Positions 33,134 through 43,051 are shown, numbered from the stretch's first letter. The stretch is DNA of 64,000 nt from Bacillus sp. NTK074B (GCF_017303375.1 NZ_JAFKOH010000004.1:248001-312000), one strand, 5' to 3'. A program made the numbers and translations. The notes: generated by a model from the letters alone, not told the origin.

Positions 33134-33475
33134 ATGAACCACTCTCCTCCGATTAAACAGGTTGAATACTATTCATCTTGCATCAAGGAAACTTTCTTTG
33201 TCAAAGGAAATGCTATACGACCTATTTACCATGGGCCATTATTTTTCTATATATATGTCATCCGATTCAAAATGTGTTTGTATCGTTATTCTTCCATACT
33301 TCCACAAAGTGTATACCAACAAATCCCATTTTATGGTCAGTAGCACATGGAATATTCGCAGATTGTAAGGATTTTATAATTTTTTCATTTACCCCTTTCC
33401 AAACTGGCAGAACTTGTTATATACTTTAACTGTATTAAGACGCCTAGTACACTATATACAGTCGGGAGGGTGGAT
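33134..33475. other. Divergent intergenic region with inverted repeat near the GntR start
   Basis: No gene is seen in this 342-bp stretch. CTGTAT at 33430 and ATACAG at 33456 form an inverted repeat around CTAGTACAC just before the ribosome site of the GntR gene. It is a candidate operator for that regulator. The rest is AT-rich without notable structure. Confidence 0.45.
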
Positions 33476-33871
33476 ATGTTTGAGCTTGATTTAAGAAGCC
33501 GTAAGCCTATATATGAACAATTAGTGGAGAAGCTGAAAGAATTCATCATCAATGAAGTGCTGAAGCCTGACGAACAATTACCTTCCGTTCGTGCCCTGGC
33601 GCAGCAGCTGACCATAAATCCAAACACAATCCAAAAAGCCTACAGGGAACTGGAAACCCAAGGGTTTATCTATTCGGTGAAAGGACGGGGTAGCTTTGTT
33701 AATCCTTCAAGTCACATTCAAAACGCGGAGAAAATCATGAAAGTAAAAGAAGAGTTGTCGAAACTTTTGTCTGAAGCCCTTTATTTAGGGATCACATCTG
33801 AAGATTTAAAGGAGATGATTGCAGAAATTGAGTCATCAGTAGGGGGGAATGGTCCTGATGATAGAAATTAA
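33476..33871 (+). CDS. GntR family regulator, YtrA-type
   Basis: A 131-aa short GntR regulator: an N-terminal winged helix (SRKPIYEQLVEKLKEFII, LPSVRALAQQLTINPNTIQKAYRELE, KGRGSFV) followed by a short helical tail. The short YtrA subfamily lacks a large ligand domain and usually represses the ABC operon it heads. GGGAGGG precedes the ATG. It overlaps the ATPase gene by 14 bases, forming a four-gene unit with ATPase, permease and ECF sigma factor. Confidence 0.88.
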   Translation: MFELDLRSRKPIYEQLVEKLKEFIINEVLKPDEQLPSVRALAQQLTINPNTIQKAYRELETQGFIYSVKGRGSFVNPSSHIQNAEKIMKVKEELSKLLSEALYLGITSEDLKEMIAEIESSVGGNGPDDRN

Positions 33872-34760
33872 GTCCGTAAAGAAAGCTTTTGAAGGCACGA
33901 AAATCATCCATGACACTTCTTTCACTATTCAAAAGGGCTCGATTTATGGCCTGCTGGGATCCAATGGTGCTGGAAAAACCACGTTACTGAAGACCATATC
34001 AGGAGTACTTAAGCCCGATAGCGGAGAGATATTGATTGATTCGCAGCCTGTTTATGAAAATATCCCGACGAAAGAAACGCTGTTTTTCATACCGGATCAA
34101 CCGTTTTTCTTAGCTCATTATACGCTGGATCAAATGGCCCGCTTTTATCAAAACACCTATTCCAGATGGAATGAGGATCAATACAATTCTTTAAGCAGCG
34201 TCTTCCGGATTGATCCCCATAAAAAACTTCATAAATTCTCCAAAGGGGTTCAGCGGCAGGCGGCCTTCATTCTCGGCTTAGCCACTCAGCCGGACGTACT
34301 GATTCTAGATGAACCCATGGACGGCCTTGACCCAGTTGTAAGAAAGAAAGTCAAGAACGTGCTGATATCGGAAGTAGCAAACAGGGAAATGACCATCATG
34401 ATTTCTTCTCACAATCTACGGGAAGTGGAGGACATTTGTGATCATATCGGGATCTTGCATCAAGGGGAATTCATATTGGAGAAGGAACTCGATGACTTGA
34501 AGTCCGGCATTCATAAAGTGCAGCTGGCATTCAAAGGGGAAATCCCGGAGAATTTCTTCAATAAGCTCGAGCTCTTGCATTCAGAGACCCGAGGAAGTGT
34601 TACCCTCTGCATCGTCCGCGGCGGAGAAGATCAAGTGAGAGGCATCATTCAGCCTTATCACCCGGTCATCTTCGATATGCTGCCGCTGACGTTGGAAGAA
34701 ATCTTTGTTTATGAAATGGAGGACGTCGGATATGCCATCCAAAACATCATGGATCAATAA
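33858..34760 (+). CDS. ABC transporter ATP-binding protein, YtrB-like
   Basis: A 300-aa cassette ATPase. The P-loop is GSNGAGKTT, the signature is degenerate (KFSKGVQRQ), Walker B is VLILDEPMDGLDP, and the H-loop is ISSHNLREVE. A C-terminal extension of about 90 residues follows the cassette. It energises the permease encoded next. The ATG at 33858 is about ten bases from AGGGGGG. Family members act in cell-wall antibiotic response or in acetoin use (ytr genes). The substrate here is unknown. Confidence 0.88.
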   Translation: MIEIKSVKKAFEGTKIIHDTSFTIQKGSIYGLLGSNGAGKTTLLKTISGVLKPDSGEILIDSQPVYENIPTKETLFFIPDQPFFLAHYTLDQMARFYQNTYSRWNEDQYNSLSSVFRIDPHKKLHKFSKGVQRQAAFILGLATQPDVLILDEPMDGLDPVVRKKVKNVLISEVANREMTIMISSHNLREVEDICDHIGILHQGEFILEKELDDLKSGIHKVQLAFKGEIPENFFNKLELLHSETRGSVTLCIVRGGEDQVRGIIQPYHPVIFDMLPLTLEEIFVYEMEDVGYAIQNIMDQ

Positions 34761-36693
34761 GGAAGTCATCACATTAAGTTTAAGGAATGCAGGTTGGGTG
34801 GGGATTGTCTATTTCATTGGACTACTTTTTTCGTTACCGGTCGCTATCATCGGGAGGTTGTCCAATGACGAACCATCCTATCCCGTTACAATCAGTGACA
34901 ATCTATTTACTATCCAATATCCGATACAAATAGGTTTGATGCTGTTTATTCCTATTATTCTGTCTTTATTCTTATTCCGCTACCTGCATGTGAAACAAGC
35001 CGGGGATTTCATCCACAGCCTCCCGCTTCATCGCAGAAAGCTATTTTCTCATTTTACAGGTACTGGATTCGGTCTATTGATCATTCCTATTCTGTTTAAC
35101 ACGGGCATCTTGCTCTCGCTTTATTCACTCACAGACCTTAATCAATACATTGAGGTCAATGATATATTCATCTGGTGCGGCACGACTCTCCTCGTGAACT
35201 TGCTGCTATTCACGTTCTCTACCCTTGTCGCCATGATCACGGGACTGACTGCCGTTCAAGGTGCCCTATCTTACATCCTGTTGTTATTGCCGGCGGGGAT
35301 GTTTGTACTCATATGCTACAGCTTAAGAAACTTTTTATTTGGATTTCCTGAAGACTATTTCTTCAATATCCAAATTGGGGAATATTCGCCCCTTATTAAG
35401 GCTGTATTTTTGAATAGCGATTTACTTTCCCGTAAAGACGTTTTATTGTTCACATTGATGACCCTCGTATTCTATGGCTTATCCTACCTTCTCTACCGAT
35501 CAAGGAAAGTGGAGGTTGCTTCTCAGGCAATCGTTCATCCCATCCTCAGGCCATTGTTCAAGTACGGTGTCGCATTCTGCTTCACTCTCTTAGGGGGGAT
35601 GTACTTTGATGGAGTGTACCATTCACAGGGATGGACCTTCTTCGGATATTTCTTCGGATCACTTGTCGGTTACTATATAGGACAAATGATATTAGAGAAG
35701 CACTGGAGAGTCTTCCGACACTGGAGGGGATATGCAGGGTTTTTCTTATGTATGGTTCTTCTTGGGGTTGTCATACAGTTCGATCTTCTAAACTATGAAA
35801 AGAGGGTCCCTGACGCGGCGGATGTAGAAAGTGTCCACGTAAGTGATACTTACTACTCCCTTACAGATAATCCTGAAAACCTCATCCAGAATTCATTTAC
35901 AAATGATCCAAAAACGATTAGGGCTGCTTTGAACCTTCATGAAGAAATACTGAACCATCAAATTCACTATAAAACGACCATGCCAGACAAGAGGATTCAG
36001 ATCTTTCTATATTATAAACTGGAAAACGGAAGGAAGATTGTGCGAAATTACTGGGTGAATGCAGAAGATGTAGAACCATATTATGCTGCTCTTTACAACA
36101 TGAAGAGTTATAAGGAAATAAATGAACAAATTCTCGGTGTTGACCCAAGTGAGGTTAATCGTTTGACTATTTATAACGAAATGGTCCCTAACCAAAGCAT
36201 CACCCTTTCTAATCCGGATGAAATCCATGAAGCCATTGGCATCCTGAAAGAAGAAACCTACGATGAGTCATTTGAAGACCGTCGCCGTGTCAACCTTTAT
36301 AACGTTGAGCTTCTTCTGTCTGATGATCGGTGGGCACATGCGGATATGAACCCTCAAAACAAAAAGTTCATATCCTGGCTCAAGAAAAAAGGGTATTTTG
36401 AGGAATTGAAAGTGACGGAAGCCGATATGGAATGGATGCTTGTAACAGATCAAAATCCATACGATGACGGATCTGGTCTGAATATGGAACAAACCATAGC
36501 AACGTTCAAAGAAGAAAGCAATGGCATTGAAGTCAAAGATGCTGAAGTTGCCGAATCCATTATGAATCAGGTCGTATATGATTCGAGTACTTACACCGTC
36601 TTGATCAAGTTTCAAAACGAAGGAAGAATCGAGACATATGGCTTATCGAAGGAAGAGGCACCTTCCTTCATCAAAGAAAAATTTGAAGAATAG
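34732..36693 (+). CDS. ABC transporter permease with large C-terminal domain (DUF6449-like)
   Basis: A 653-aa membrane protein. About eight to ten hydrophobic helices fill residues 20-365. A soluble domain of some 290 residues, rich in Asp and Glu, follows and ends the protein. The domain has repeated units such as VESVHVSDTYYSL and LTIYNEMVPNQSI. It resembles the YtrC/YtrD-type permeases that carry a DUF6449 tail, probably outside the membrane. It overlaps the ATPase gene by 29 bases, and ATGGAGGA precedes the ATG. The next gene, an ECF sigma factor, starts 17 bp after its stop. Confidence 0.75.
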   Translation: MPSKTSWINKEVITLSLRNAGWVGIVYFIGLLFSLPVAIIGRLSNDEPSYPVTISDNLFTIQYPIQIGLMLFIPIILSLFLFRYLHVKQAGDFIHSLPLHRRKLFSHFTGTGFGLLIIPILFNTGILLSLYSLTDLNQYIEVNDIFIWCGTTLLVNLLLFTFSTLVAMITGLTAVQGALSYILLLLPAGMFVLICYSLRNFLFGFPEDYFFNIQIGEYSPLIKAVFLNSDLLSRKDVLLFTLMTLVFYGLSYLLYRSRKVEVASQAIVHPILRPLFKYGVAFCFTLLGGMYFDGVYHSQGWTFFGYFFGSLVGYYIGQMILEKHWRVFRHWRGYAGFFLCMVLLGVVIQFDLLNYEKRVPDAADVESVHVSDTYYSLTDNPENLIQNSFTNDPKTIRAALNLHEEILNHQIHYKTTMPDKRIQIFLYYKLENGRKIVRNYWVNAEDVEPYYAALYNMKSYKEINEQILGVDPSEVNRLTIYNEMVPNQSITLSNPDEIHEAIGILKEETYDESFEDRRRVNLYNVELLLSDDRWAHADMNPQNKKFISWLKKKGYFEELKVTEADMEWMLVTDQNPYDDGSGLNMEQTIATFKEESNGIEVKDAEVAESIMNQVVYDSSTYTVLIKFQNEGRIETYGLSKEEAPSFIKEKFEE

Positions 36694-36710
36694 AAAAACG
36701 GGGTGACCAT

Positions 36711-37241
36711 ATGAATACGTTAGCATCACCATCTCCTCTCACCTATGAAGAGATGTATGAACAATTCCATAAGCTGATCTATCACATTGCTTACAACGTA
36801 ACGAAGGACATCCATTTATCCCAGGATATCGTCCAGGAAACCTTCCTGAAAGCATATTTAAAGATAGATACATTACTCGATGTGACCAAAACGAAGTCAT
36901 GGCTCACATCGATTGCAAGGTGTACGGCGATCGATTTCTTACGGAAACGGGTTAAATGCCATGAAATCCTTATGGAAGAGCATGAAGTACTCCATTCATT
37001 AGAGGATCACCAGTCTCTCGAGAGTGAGATCGAAGTTCGTTTCCTCAAGAGCGTTATACAGGATAGCATTAAAAGCCTGCCCTCGACCCAGCAGGAGGTG
37101 ATGGCGTTGAAAGTGACAGAAGACCTGAGTGACAGTGAAATTGCGAGCAAACTGAATCTGCCCGCTTCCACAGTCAAAACTCGCTTTCACCGCGGAAGGA
37201 AGCAATTGTATTCAGTTATTTATACTAAAGAATCTGCATAA
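36711..37241 (+). CDS. ECF sigma factor at the end of an ABC operon
   Basis: A 176-aa ECF-type sigma factor. Region 2 has LSQDIVQETFLKAYLK and TKSWLTSIARCTAIDFLRKR. Region 4 has LPSTQQEVMALKVTEDLSDSEIASKLNLPASTVKTRFHRGRKQL. GGGGTGA precedes the ATG, 17 bp after the permease stop. There is no anti-sigma gene next to it. The next 500 bp hold a repeat element. Regulation could come from the permease's soluble domain or from transcription of the operon through the GntR repressor; both are inference. Confidence 0.85.
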   Translation: MNTLASPSPLTYEEMYEQFHKLIYHIAYNVTKDIHLSQDIVQETFLKAYLKIDTLLDVTKTKSWLTSIARCTAIDFLRKRVKCHEILMEEHEVLHSLEDHQSLESEIEVRFLKSVIQDSIKSLPSTQQEVMALKVTEDLSDSEIASKLNLPASTVKTRFHRGRKQLYSVIYTKESA

Positions 37242-37570
37242 GAAAGTGGGCTGGGACATAACTAAATCTACACACTCTAAAGATGAACAATGAGATCACG
37301 TATTCCACCGCTGATGATTTCCGTGCAAGACTTCGCTTTCCGCGGGCGGAAGGCAAGCCTCCTCACAGCTTTCGCTCCTGCGGGGTCTCACCTGTCCCTT
37401 TTTTCGAGGGAGTCTTCGTCTTACACTCCAATTAACAGCTAGAACCTGCTTAATACATGGATTAAGCTTTAGCACAAATAATTAAAAATCCGAATGAGTT
37501 TGATTTTTATCCAATCACTCGTTCGGATTTTTCTTTAGCCTAAACCCTTTTGTCCCATCCTCTTTTCTTA
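37242..37570. repeat. MITE-like intergenic element with TGGGACA ends
   Basis: The element begins AAGTGGGCTGGGACATAAC and ends with TTTTGTCCCATCCTCTTTTC, imperfect terminal inverted repeats. Inside is the block CGCTTTCCGCGGGCGGAAGG ... AAGCCTCCTC ... GCTTTCGCTCCTGCGGGGTC, which I recall as a widespread Bacillus intergenic repeat. A second internal inverted repeat (AAAAATCCGAATGAG / CTCGTTCGGATTTTT) is near 37485-37536. It carries no transposase. The rest of the gap up to 37736 holds a promoter. Confidence 0.7.
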
Positions 37571-37675
37571 TAGAAATTGGATTTTGGTAGATTTTCACTT
37601 CTCAATCAACCCCGTTTTTACTCGTATTTCAGCTGATAAGGTCCAAAGCCAAGCCATCCTTTCTCACTATAATTA

Positions 37676-37704
37676 TTGACACTCTCCCATAAAGGTTACA
37701 AAAT
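37676..37704 (+). promoter_or_regulatory. Candidate sigma-A promoter of the RsbR paralogue
   Basis: TTGACA at 37676-37681 and CAAAAT at 37699-37704 with a 17-bp spacer, 33 bp before the start codon. Confidence 0.5.
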
Positions 37705-37736
37705 AGAAGAATAAGCCAATGACAAAGGGAGCGTTT

Positions 37737-38603
37737 ATGAATACTCATTCGTCTCATTTATATGAATACTTAGTTGACCATGCTAAAGAATTTACAGAAG
37801 ACTGGCTCAAGTTACAGGATATTAAAACGGGATCGCATTATTCTCCTGATTCTCCACCTGAGGTCTTGAACAAAATCAAAGAGCAAAATTCCAATTATGT
37901 GAAGATCATTGCACAGTGTCTGTTGCTTTCGAAAGAGGATTCAATGGAAATGATCTACAAGTGGACGAAGGAAACCGCTATCGACCGAAGTAAATCAAGC
38001 ACAACATTGGATGAGGTGGTTCGCAATGGAGGTGTGTTTCGTAGGGTTTATTGGTCTTATGTAGAAAAGTTCACAGAAGAAAAAACCGAGTTGAACATTC
38101 AATTGAGAGAGGTGTTCGATTGGGAACGGAAGATTAACTTCGCATTGGATTATATACTGGAGACATTTACATCCAGGTTTCTTTCCATCCTCATGAACAG
38201 GCTGCAGGCCCAGTCTACTTTGATCAAGGAATTAAGCGCACCCGTCATTTCTTTAACTTCTGATGTGGGATTGCTTCCAATCATTGGGGATATCGATACG
38301 GACAGGGCACGATTGATCGTAGAAACTACATTACAGCAAAGCGCCGACTCCCATTTATCCATGCTGATCATCGACCTGTCGGGGGTGATCCTGGTGGACA
38401 CCATGGTGGCTCAGCAAATCTTCCGACTGATCGATGCCTTGAACTTATTGGGGGTGAAATCCGTCATCACCGGAATCCGTCCAGAAGTGGCCCAAACGGC
38501 CATCCATCTGGGACTGGATTTTTCAAAGATTCAAACGGAAAATTCCCTGGAGCGGATCATTGCAAGAGTCATTCAGGAAAACACAGTAACCATGAACGTG
38601 TAA
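37737..38603 (+). CDS. RsbR-type stressosome paralogue (N-RsbR + STAS)
   Basis: A 288-aa protein. Residues 1-150 are an all-helical RsbR N-terminal domain of the globin-like class. Residues about 165-285 are a STAS domain (LSAPVISLTSDVGLLPIIGDID, LIIDLSGVILVDTMVAQQIFRLID, GIRPEVAQTAIHLGLDF). Such proteins build the stressosome with RsbS and RsbT and feed the sigma-B response. This is a stand-alone gene; the core rsb operon is not in the window. AAAGGGAG precedes the ATG at 37737. Confidence 0.88.
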   Translation: MNTHSSHLYEYLVDHAKEFTEDWLKLQDIKTGSHYSPDSPPEVLNKIKEQNSNYVKIIAQCLLLSKEDSMEMIYKWTKETAIDRSKSSTTLDEVVRNGGVFRRVYWSYVEKFTEEKTELNIQLREVFDWERKINFALDYILETFTSRFLSILMNRLQAQSTLIKELSAPVISLTSDVGLLPIIGDIDTDRARLIVETTLQQSADSHLSMLIIDLSGVILVDTMVAQQIFRLIDALNLLGVKSVITGIRPEVAQTAIHLGLDFSKIQTENSLERIIARVIQENTVTMNV

Positions 38604-38612
38604 GCAATCTAA

Positions 38613-38662
38613 AAAAAGACTGATTCTAAAGGGAGATCGTTCCCCAAGAATCAGTCTTTTTC
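38613..38662. terminator. Convergent terminator
   Basis: AAAAAGACTGATTCT and AGAATCAGTCTTTTT arms with an 18-base loop. Confidence 0.85.
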
Positions 38663-38663
38663 C

Positions 38664-41411
38664 TTATGAATAATGATGTGATGCTTTATAGCTTGCTTTC
38701 GCCATATATTCATGCTGAAGCAGTTTCACTTCGAATAAGGTGATTGGATCGAAGTATTGTTCCGGGTTTGCTTTCATTTTCGCCAATGAATCCTGGTCGG
38801 CAGCAATCTCGATTTCTGTATCTTTAATAGTTACTTCCAATTGCGCGAATGGCTCCTGGAAGAATGAATGAACGTCCTGTTGCAGTGATTTCTCAAACAA
38901 ATCAAACTGAAGGAAGAACTTATTCACGACGGATTCGGTAATATCCTGATAGTCTTCGTTCTCTAAATAACGTTTGTACTGATTGAATAATAATGTCTTA
39001 TTCTGGGGCAGGACACCGAGAAGCTTTCCAGCGCTTTTCAACAGGAATTGAGCTGGTTTAAACCGCATAAGGATGTTTTCCTTATCGATTTGTGCCCTTG
39101 TCCCCATCCTGTTGACATCCCGTCTCCAGTCATCGATCACCTGGAAATCACATTCTAAAACGACTTTGTCTTTCCCGAATAGTCCGTTAAACGTTTCACT
39201 CATTTCGACCAGATAGTTCTGACTGTCTTGCAGCTCCTGCTTGGAGAACAGAAGCCAGTCCTCTAGGGATGTGACATAACGAGGCATGAGGTCCTCTTGG
39301 ATATACTCTTGTATCCTTGTATTCATCGCATCGTTTAATTCCATATGAATCTGTTTGAAGTCACTCTCTTCGCTGATCAATTCTGAACAGCCGCTAAGGA
39401 TGGATGGGATTTTCTCATAGACTTCCTTCTTCATCGCTTCCTTCTTTTTATGGAAAGAATCCTTGATGATAGACACTTTTTCGCTTTGTATATCTCCCAA
39501 ATAGTTCTCAAATCCGTTCAGACGTGTAAGAATATCTTCATTCTTCTCTATGTTCTCTTTTAATTCTTTTTCTCGATTCTTTCGATTGGAATATAAATCC
39601 CTTAACGTTTTTCTCACTAAATAGAACAGTTTGCTCCCCCGTTCGTTTTTAAGGGCACTGCTGCTCACCTTATACTGCTCCTTGATGAATGTTTCTACAT
39701 CTTTTCGCTGCAGATGGACAGCTTCCAGGGATGAATATGGCAAGACCTCTGCATCCGGAAACCACTCTCGGGCTTTTTCCCTTGCCGATTCAATGATTTC
39801 CTCTGTGCGTTCTGTGTGGGATACTTTATCCATTTTATTCAGCAGGAAATGAACGTTCACAGGCTGGCCGATTTCCGTTAATTTCCGTAAGGTTTGACGG
39901 TCTTCTGCATTAAATGGGGCATCTGCATTCAGCACATAGAGAAGGCCATCGGCTGCAGGATAAAAGGCCGTCAGATCATCCAGCTTTCTCTTACCTGTTT
40001 GAACATCAATGATGGACGTTCCATTCTTTTTAAGAAATTCAGACGGAAGCTTATACTCGACAAATGCTTCCCTTTGCATCAATTCTTCAAAATCAGCGAT
40101 GCTTTCGACTTGATGAACGCCTTGATCGTGAATCTCCTTCACTTCTACCTGCTGATCATGATAGCTGTAAATGATCGTTGAATCTTCGGCTTCTCCCACA
40201 CTCTCACCCAGGACGGATTGGACGAAGGAAGATTTCCCGCTTGAGCCGCTTCCGGTAATTAATAGATGATGGTCACTTAGATCCATCAATTGTTCTGCAA
40301 TCCATTGGGTTTTGTAACCAACCGGCGACTCGTTTCGTCCGGACCACTGGATGATTTTATTCAGAAACAGGATGATATCTTCGAAGCGCGCCTGATAGGA
40401 TTCACCTTCTAACAGAAGCATTTCGGCTTCTTCCTTCACCGTCGGTTCCATGCTGTAAGAGAAGACGTCGTCCCAGGCTAAAACGGCGGCTGCAGGGAAT
40501 AGAGGCTGATGGTCACGGCTTATTTTAAGCCAATTGGTCAGCATATTTGGCATAAACCCTTCCAGATCTTTCACCAGGTAATCGTCTTCCAGGAACCCGA
40601 TGTAAGTCTCCTGGAACTGGGTAAGGATGTCCTGCCATGATTCGTTCGGAAGGACTTCCACATATTCAAAGATTCTGTTGACTGTCTGCATCCATTCAAT
40701 CAGTTGTGCAGCAGATTGGCTCCTATAACTTGACCACAGGGCTGCTATTAAATCCTTGAATTGTTTACGGTCCTTTTCATACACCGCTATCATCAAATCG
40801 TAGAAATAAGTAGGGGCAAATGAATTCGTATAGCGGAGATCCCCATATTCCTTCAAAATCATGTACCATAGAGGCTCCTGGGTGCGGATGGATTCCTGAA
40901 CCGCCAGCTCCACTGCTTTATTCCAATCCTGCTGATCTTCATAAAAAGCCCTGGCAAGTTCAGTGACGTTCGGATAATCCGGTTCGATCGATAAGGCTTT
41001 TTCAATTGTACGATACGCGGATTCTATCTTGTTCCGCTCAATGTACAAGGAAAACAGTTGAAGGGAAACCTCCATCGTCAGAATGGTACTTTCCCCTTGA
41101 ATGGCAATATAAACATCCTCAGCTGAAGACAGCATTCCCAGCTCATAGTATGAATCCGCAATGTTCTTCTTCGCCCATGGCTCCAATTCATTCAGGATGC
41201 TTTCCCATTTGAAGATGGCCGCTTCATAGTCCCTGCTGTGAAAGTAAACCTCCCCTTGTGCATAGCGGATGAACGTTAAATCATATGGTTCATTTTGCTG
41301 TTCTTCTACAAATGCTCCTCCAAGTACTTCAATTGGGTGACGGTTCGTATTCTCATCTACTAAGAAAGTTCGATAAAATGACTTCTCCATCAGTAATTTT
41401 TCTTCTGTCAT
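38664..41411 (-). CDS. TPR protein fused to a dynamin-like GTPase
   Basis: A 915-aa protein. Residues about 40-180 contain TPR-like helical repeats (YAQGEVYFHSRDYEAAIFKWE, AYRTIEKALSIEPDYPNV). Residues about 380-590 form a GTPase: P-loop GSGSSGKSS (387-395), a G3-like DVQTG (469-473) and G4 NKMD (525-528). Residues 600-915 are charged and helical, as in bacterial dynamin-like proteins, and end in a hydrophobic-poor tail. Dynamin relatives remodel or repair membranes. The N-terminal TPR block suggests recruitment by partner proteins. The ATG at 41411 has GGAGG five bases upstream. Single gene; the role is inferred from fold. Confidence 0.75.
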   Translation of the reverse strand: MTEEKLLMEKSFYRTFLVDENTNRHPIEVLGGAFVEEQQNEPYDLTFIRYAQGEVYFHSRDYEAAIFKWESILNELEPWAKKNIADSYYELGMLSSAEDVYIAIQGESTILTMEVSLQLFSLYIERNKIESAYRTIEKALSIEPDYPNVTELARAFYEDQQDWNKAVELAVQESIRTQEPLWYMILKEYGDLRYTNSFAPTYFYDLMIAVYEKDRKQFKDLIAALWSSYRSQSAAQLIEWMQTVNRIFEYVEVLPNESWQDILTQFQETYIGFLEDDYLVKDLEGFMPNMLTNWLKISRDHQPLFPAAAVLAWDDVFSYSMEPTVKEEAEMLLLEGESYQARFEDIILFLNKIIQWSGRNESPVGYKTQWIAEQLMDLSDHHLLITGSGSSGKSSFVQSVLGESVGEAEDSTIIYSYHDQQVEVKEIHDQGVHQVESIADFEELMQREAFVEYKLPSEFLKKNGTSIIDVQTGKRKLDDLTAFYPAADGLLYVLNADAPFNAEDRQTLRKLTEIGQPVNVHFLLNKMDKVSHTERTEEIIESAREKAREWFPDAEVLPYSSLEAVHLQRKDVETFIKEQYKVSSSALKNERGSKLFYLVRKTLRDLYSNRKNREKELKENIEKNEDILTRLNGFENYLGDIQSEKVSIIKDSFHKKKEAMKKEVYEKIPSILSGCSELISEESDFKQIHMELNDAMNTRIQEYIQEDLMPRYVTSLEDWLLFSKQELQDSQNYLVEMSETFNGLFGKDKVVLECDFQVIDDWRRDVNRMGTRAQIDKENILMRFKPAQFLLKSAGKLLGVLPQNKTLLFNQYKRYLENEDYQDITESVVNKFFLQFDLFEKSLQQDVHSFFQEPFAQLEVTIKDTEIEIAADQDSLAKMKANPEQYFDPITLFEVKLLQHEYMAKASYKASHHYS

Positions 41412-41658
41412 AATGGCCTCCGTTATATGTGGGTCCTTCATTTCCAGAAACCTCACAGACTTGTCTATTGCTATCATTCTAACAGAAATTCACGTGGATA
41501 AAATTTCATTTCCTTTTCAAATTCCGATTGTTACTTTCTACTGTGATTCAATAGAATCACTTCCATTACAGAAGAAAGGACCATCCATTACGAAAGGCTT
41601 TGCTGCCCATTCAAAACAGATAGTCCTTTATACTTACCACCTTTCAGGCGCACTCAAA

Positions 41659-42849
41659 CTAAGAGGAGGTCTGGTGAGAGAACTTTTTGTGTTTACGCCC
41701 TTCGAGTATGGCCACTGCCATGGCAATCAGTAAGAAAAAGCTTGAAATTTGGAATAATACGCCAGTCTCGACATACTGAGCCAAGACACCGAATACTAAT
41801 CCGCTCAATCCGATACCAAGATCGATGGCAGAGAAAAACATTCCGTTGGCGACCCCTCGTCTATGATCGGGGGTCATGGATAATGTCCACGATTGAAGAG
41901 TGGGAATCAATGAACCGAATCCAACCCCAAACAAAGTGCCGGATACGACGATCAGGAAATCAGAATGAGCATAGGATAGCGCCCACATCCCCATGAAAGT
42001 TACTGCAATGCAGAATAGTACAAGCCCCATAGGTCCACGTTCATCAAACCATTTTCCGGCAATCGGCCTTGATAAGGAGGCCATGATTGCGTTACACAAA
42101 TAGAACAAGAAGATATGCTGAATGCCGCGCTCTTCCCCAAAGATGACGATGAAGGTCACGATCGACCCATACCCAAACGTCACCATGATGGTAATGAATG
42201 CCGGAAACCAGCTTGATTTTTCGACTAATGAACCGAGATAAGAAAATTTCAAGTCTTCCTTTTTCGTTTCTTTGACCATTTGAGGTGTCTGGTAATGCAC
42301 AATGCCCAGCAAAATGATGGCAATGACTCCAAGCACACTGGAAGTGATGATCAAATTCGTAAAGGTCGTAACCTGGAATAAATAGATTCCGAGACTGGGA
42401 GCAATGATCATCCCGATCGTAATCGACAAGCCATAATACCCCATTCCTTCACCCAAACGGGATTTAGGCACTACATCCACCGCTGCCGTTCCATTGACCG
42501 TTGTCGACCATCCCCAGGCAAGTCCGTGGACGAACCTGAATAACAGGAAGATAACAACCACACTGGATAATGGATAGATCACAGTGATCGCCAATAAGGA
42601 AATAACCCCAATTAATACGAGGGGCTTCCTGTCCCTGTATTCCAACATAAAACCGATAAACGGCCGGCTTAGCACAGCACCGATCGAAAACAGCGTCGTC
42701 ACAAGTCCAATCTCAAGCCCCGAAGCCCCAATCGACTTAATATAAGGCGGGAGCGTCGGAATCAACATCTGAAACGACATAAACACAAACAAATTCCCCA
42801 CCATCAACATAATAAAAGACCTCGTCCATAAAGGATCCTTCACCTTCAT
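41659..42849 (-). CDS. Major facilitator superfamily transporter
   Basis: A 396-aa MFS protein with twelve membrane helices. Typical loop motifs are GAVLSRPFIGFMLEYRDRKP between TM2 and TM3, and RPIAGKWFDERGP in the second half. The central cytosolic loop is short. It resembles drug or sugar efflux carriers of the YfkF/YttB kind, but the substrate cannot be told. GGGAGG lies a few bases before the ATG at 42849. Confidence 0.85.
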   Translation of the reverse strand: MKVKDPLWTRSFIMLMVGNLFVFMSFQMLIPTLPPYIKSIGASGLEIGLVTTLFSIGAVLSRPFIGFMLEYRDRKPLVLIGVISLLAITVIYPLSSVVVIFLLFRFVHGLAWGWSTTVNGTAAVDVVPKSRLGEGMGYYGLSITIGMIIAPSLGIYLFQVTTFTNLIITSSVLGVIAIILLGIVHYQTPQMVKETKKEDLKFSYLGSLVEKSSWFPAFITIMVTFGYGSIVTFIVIFGEERGIQHIFLFYLCNAIMASLSRPIAGKWFDERGPMGLVLFCIAVTFMGMWALSYAHSDFLIVVSGTLFGVGFGSLIPTLQSWTLSMTPDHRRGVANGMFFSAIDLGIGLSGLVFGVLAQYVETGVLFQISSFFLLIAMAVAILEGRKHKKFSHQTSS

Positions 42850-43051
42850 GAAAAAACCTCCCTTCCTATCTATCACATAACATTATTTAATGAAGTTATT
42901 ATTTCGGATTACTAAATAATAGCACACAAAACACATTTGCGATACGATTTAAAACAACGGAATGATGTAAGTTTCTGACAAAAATCGAGAAGCTATTTTC
43001 TTAGAATCAATCCGATTAATATCACTACTTATCAGGAAATTTATTCTTAAC

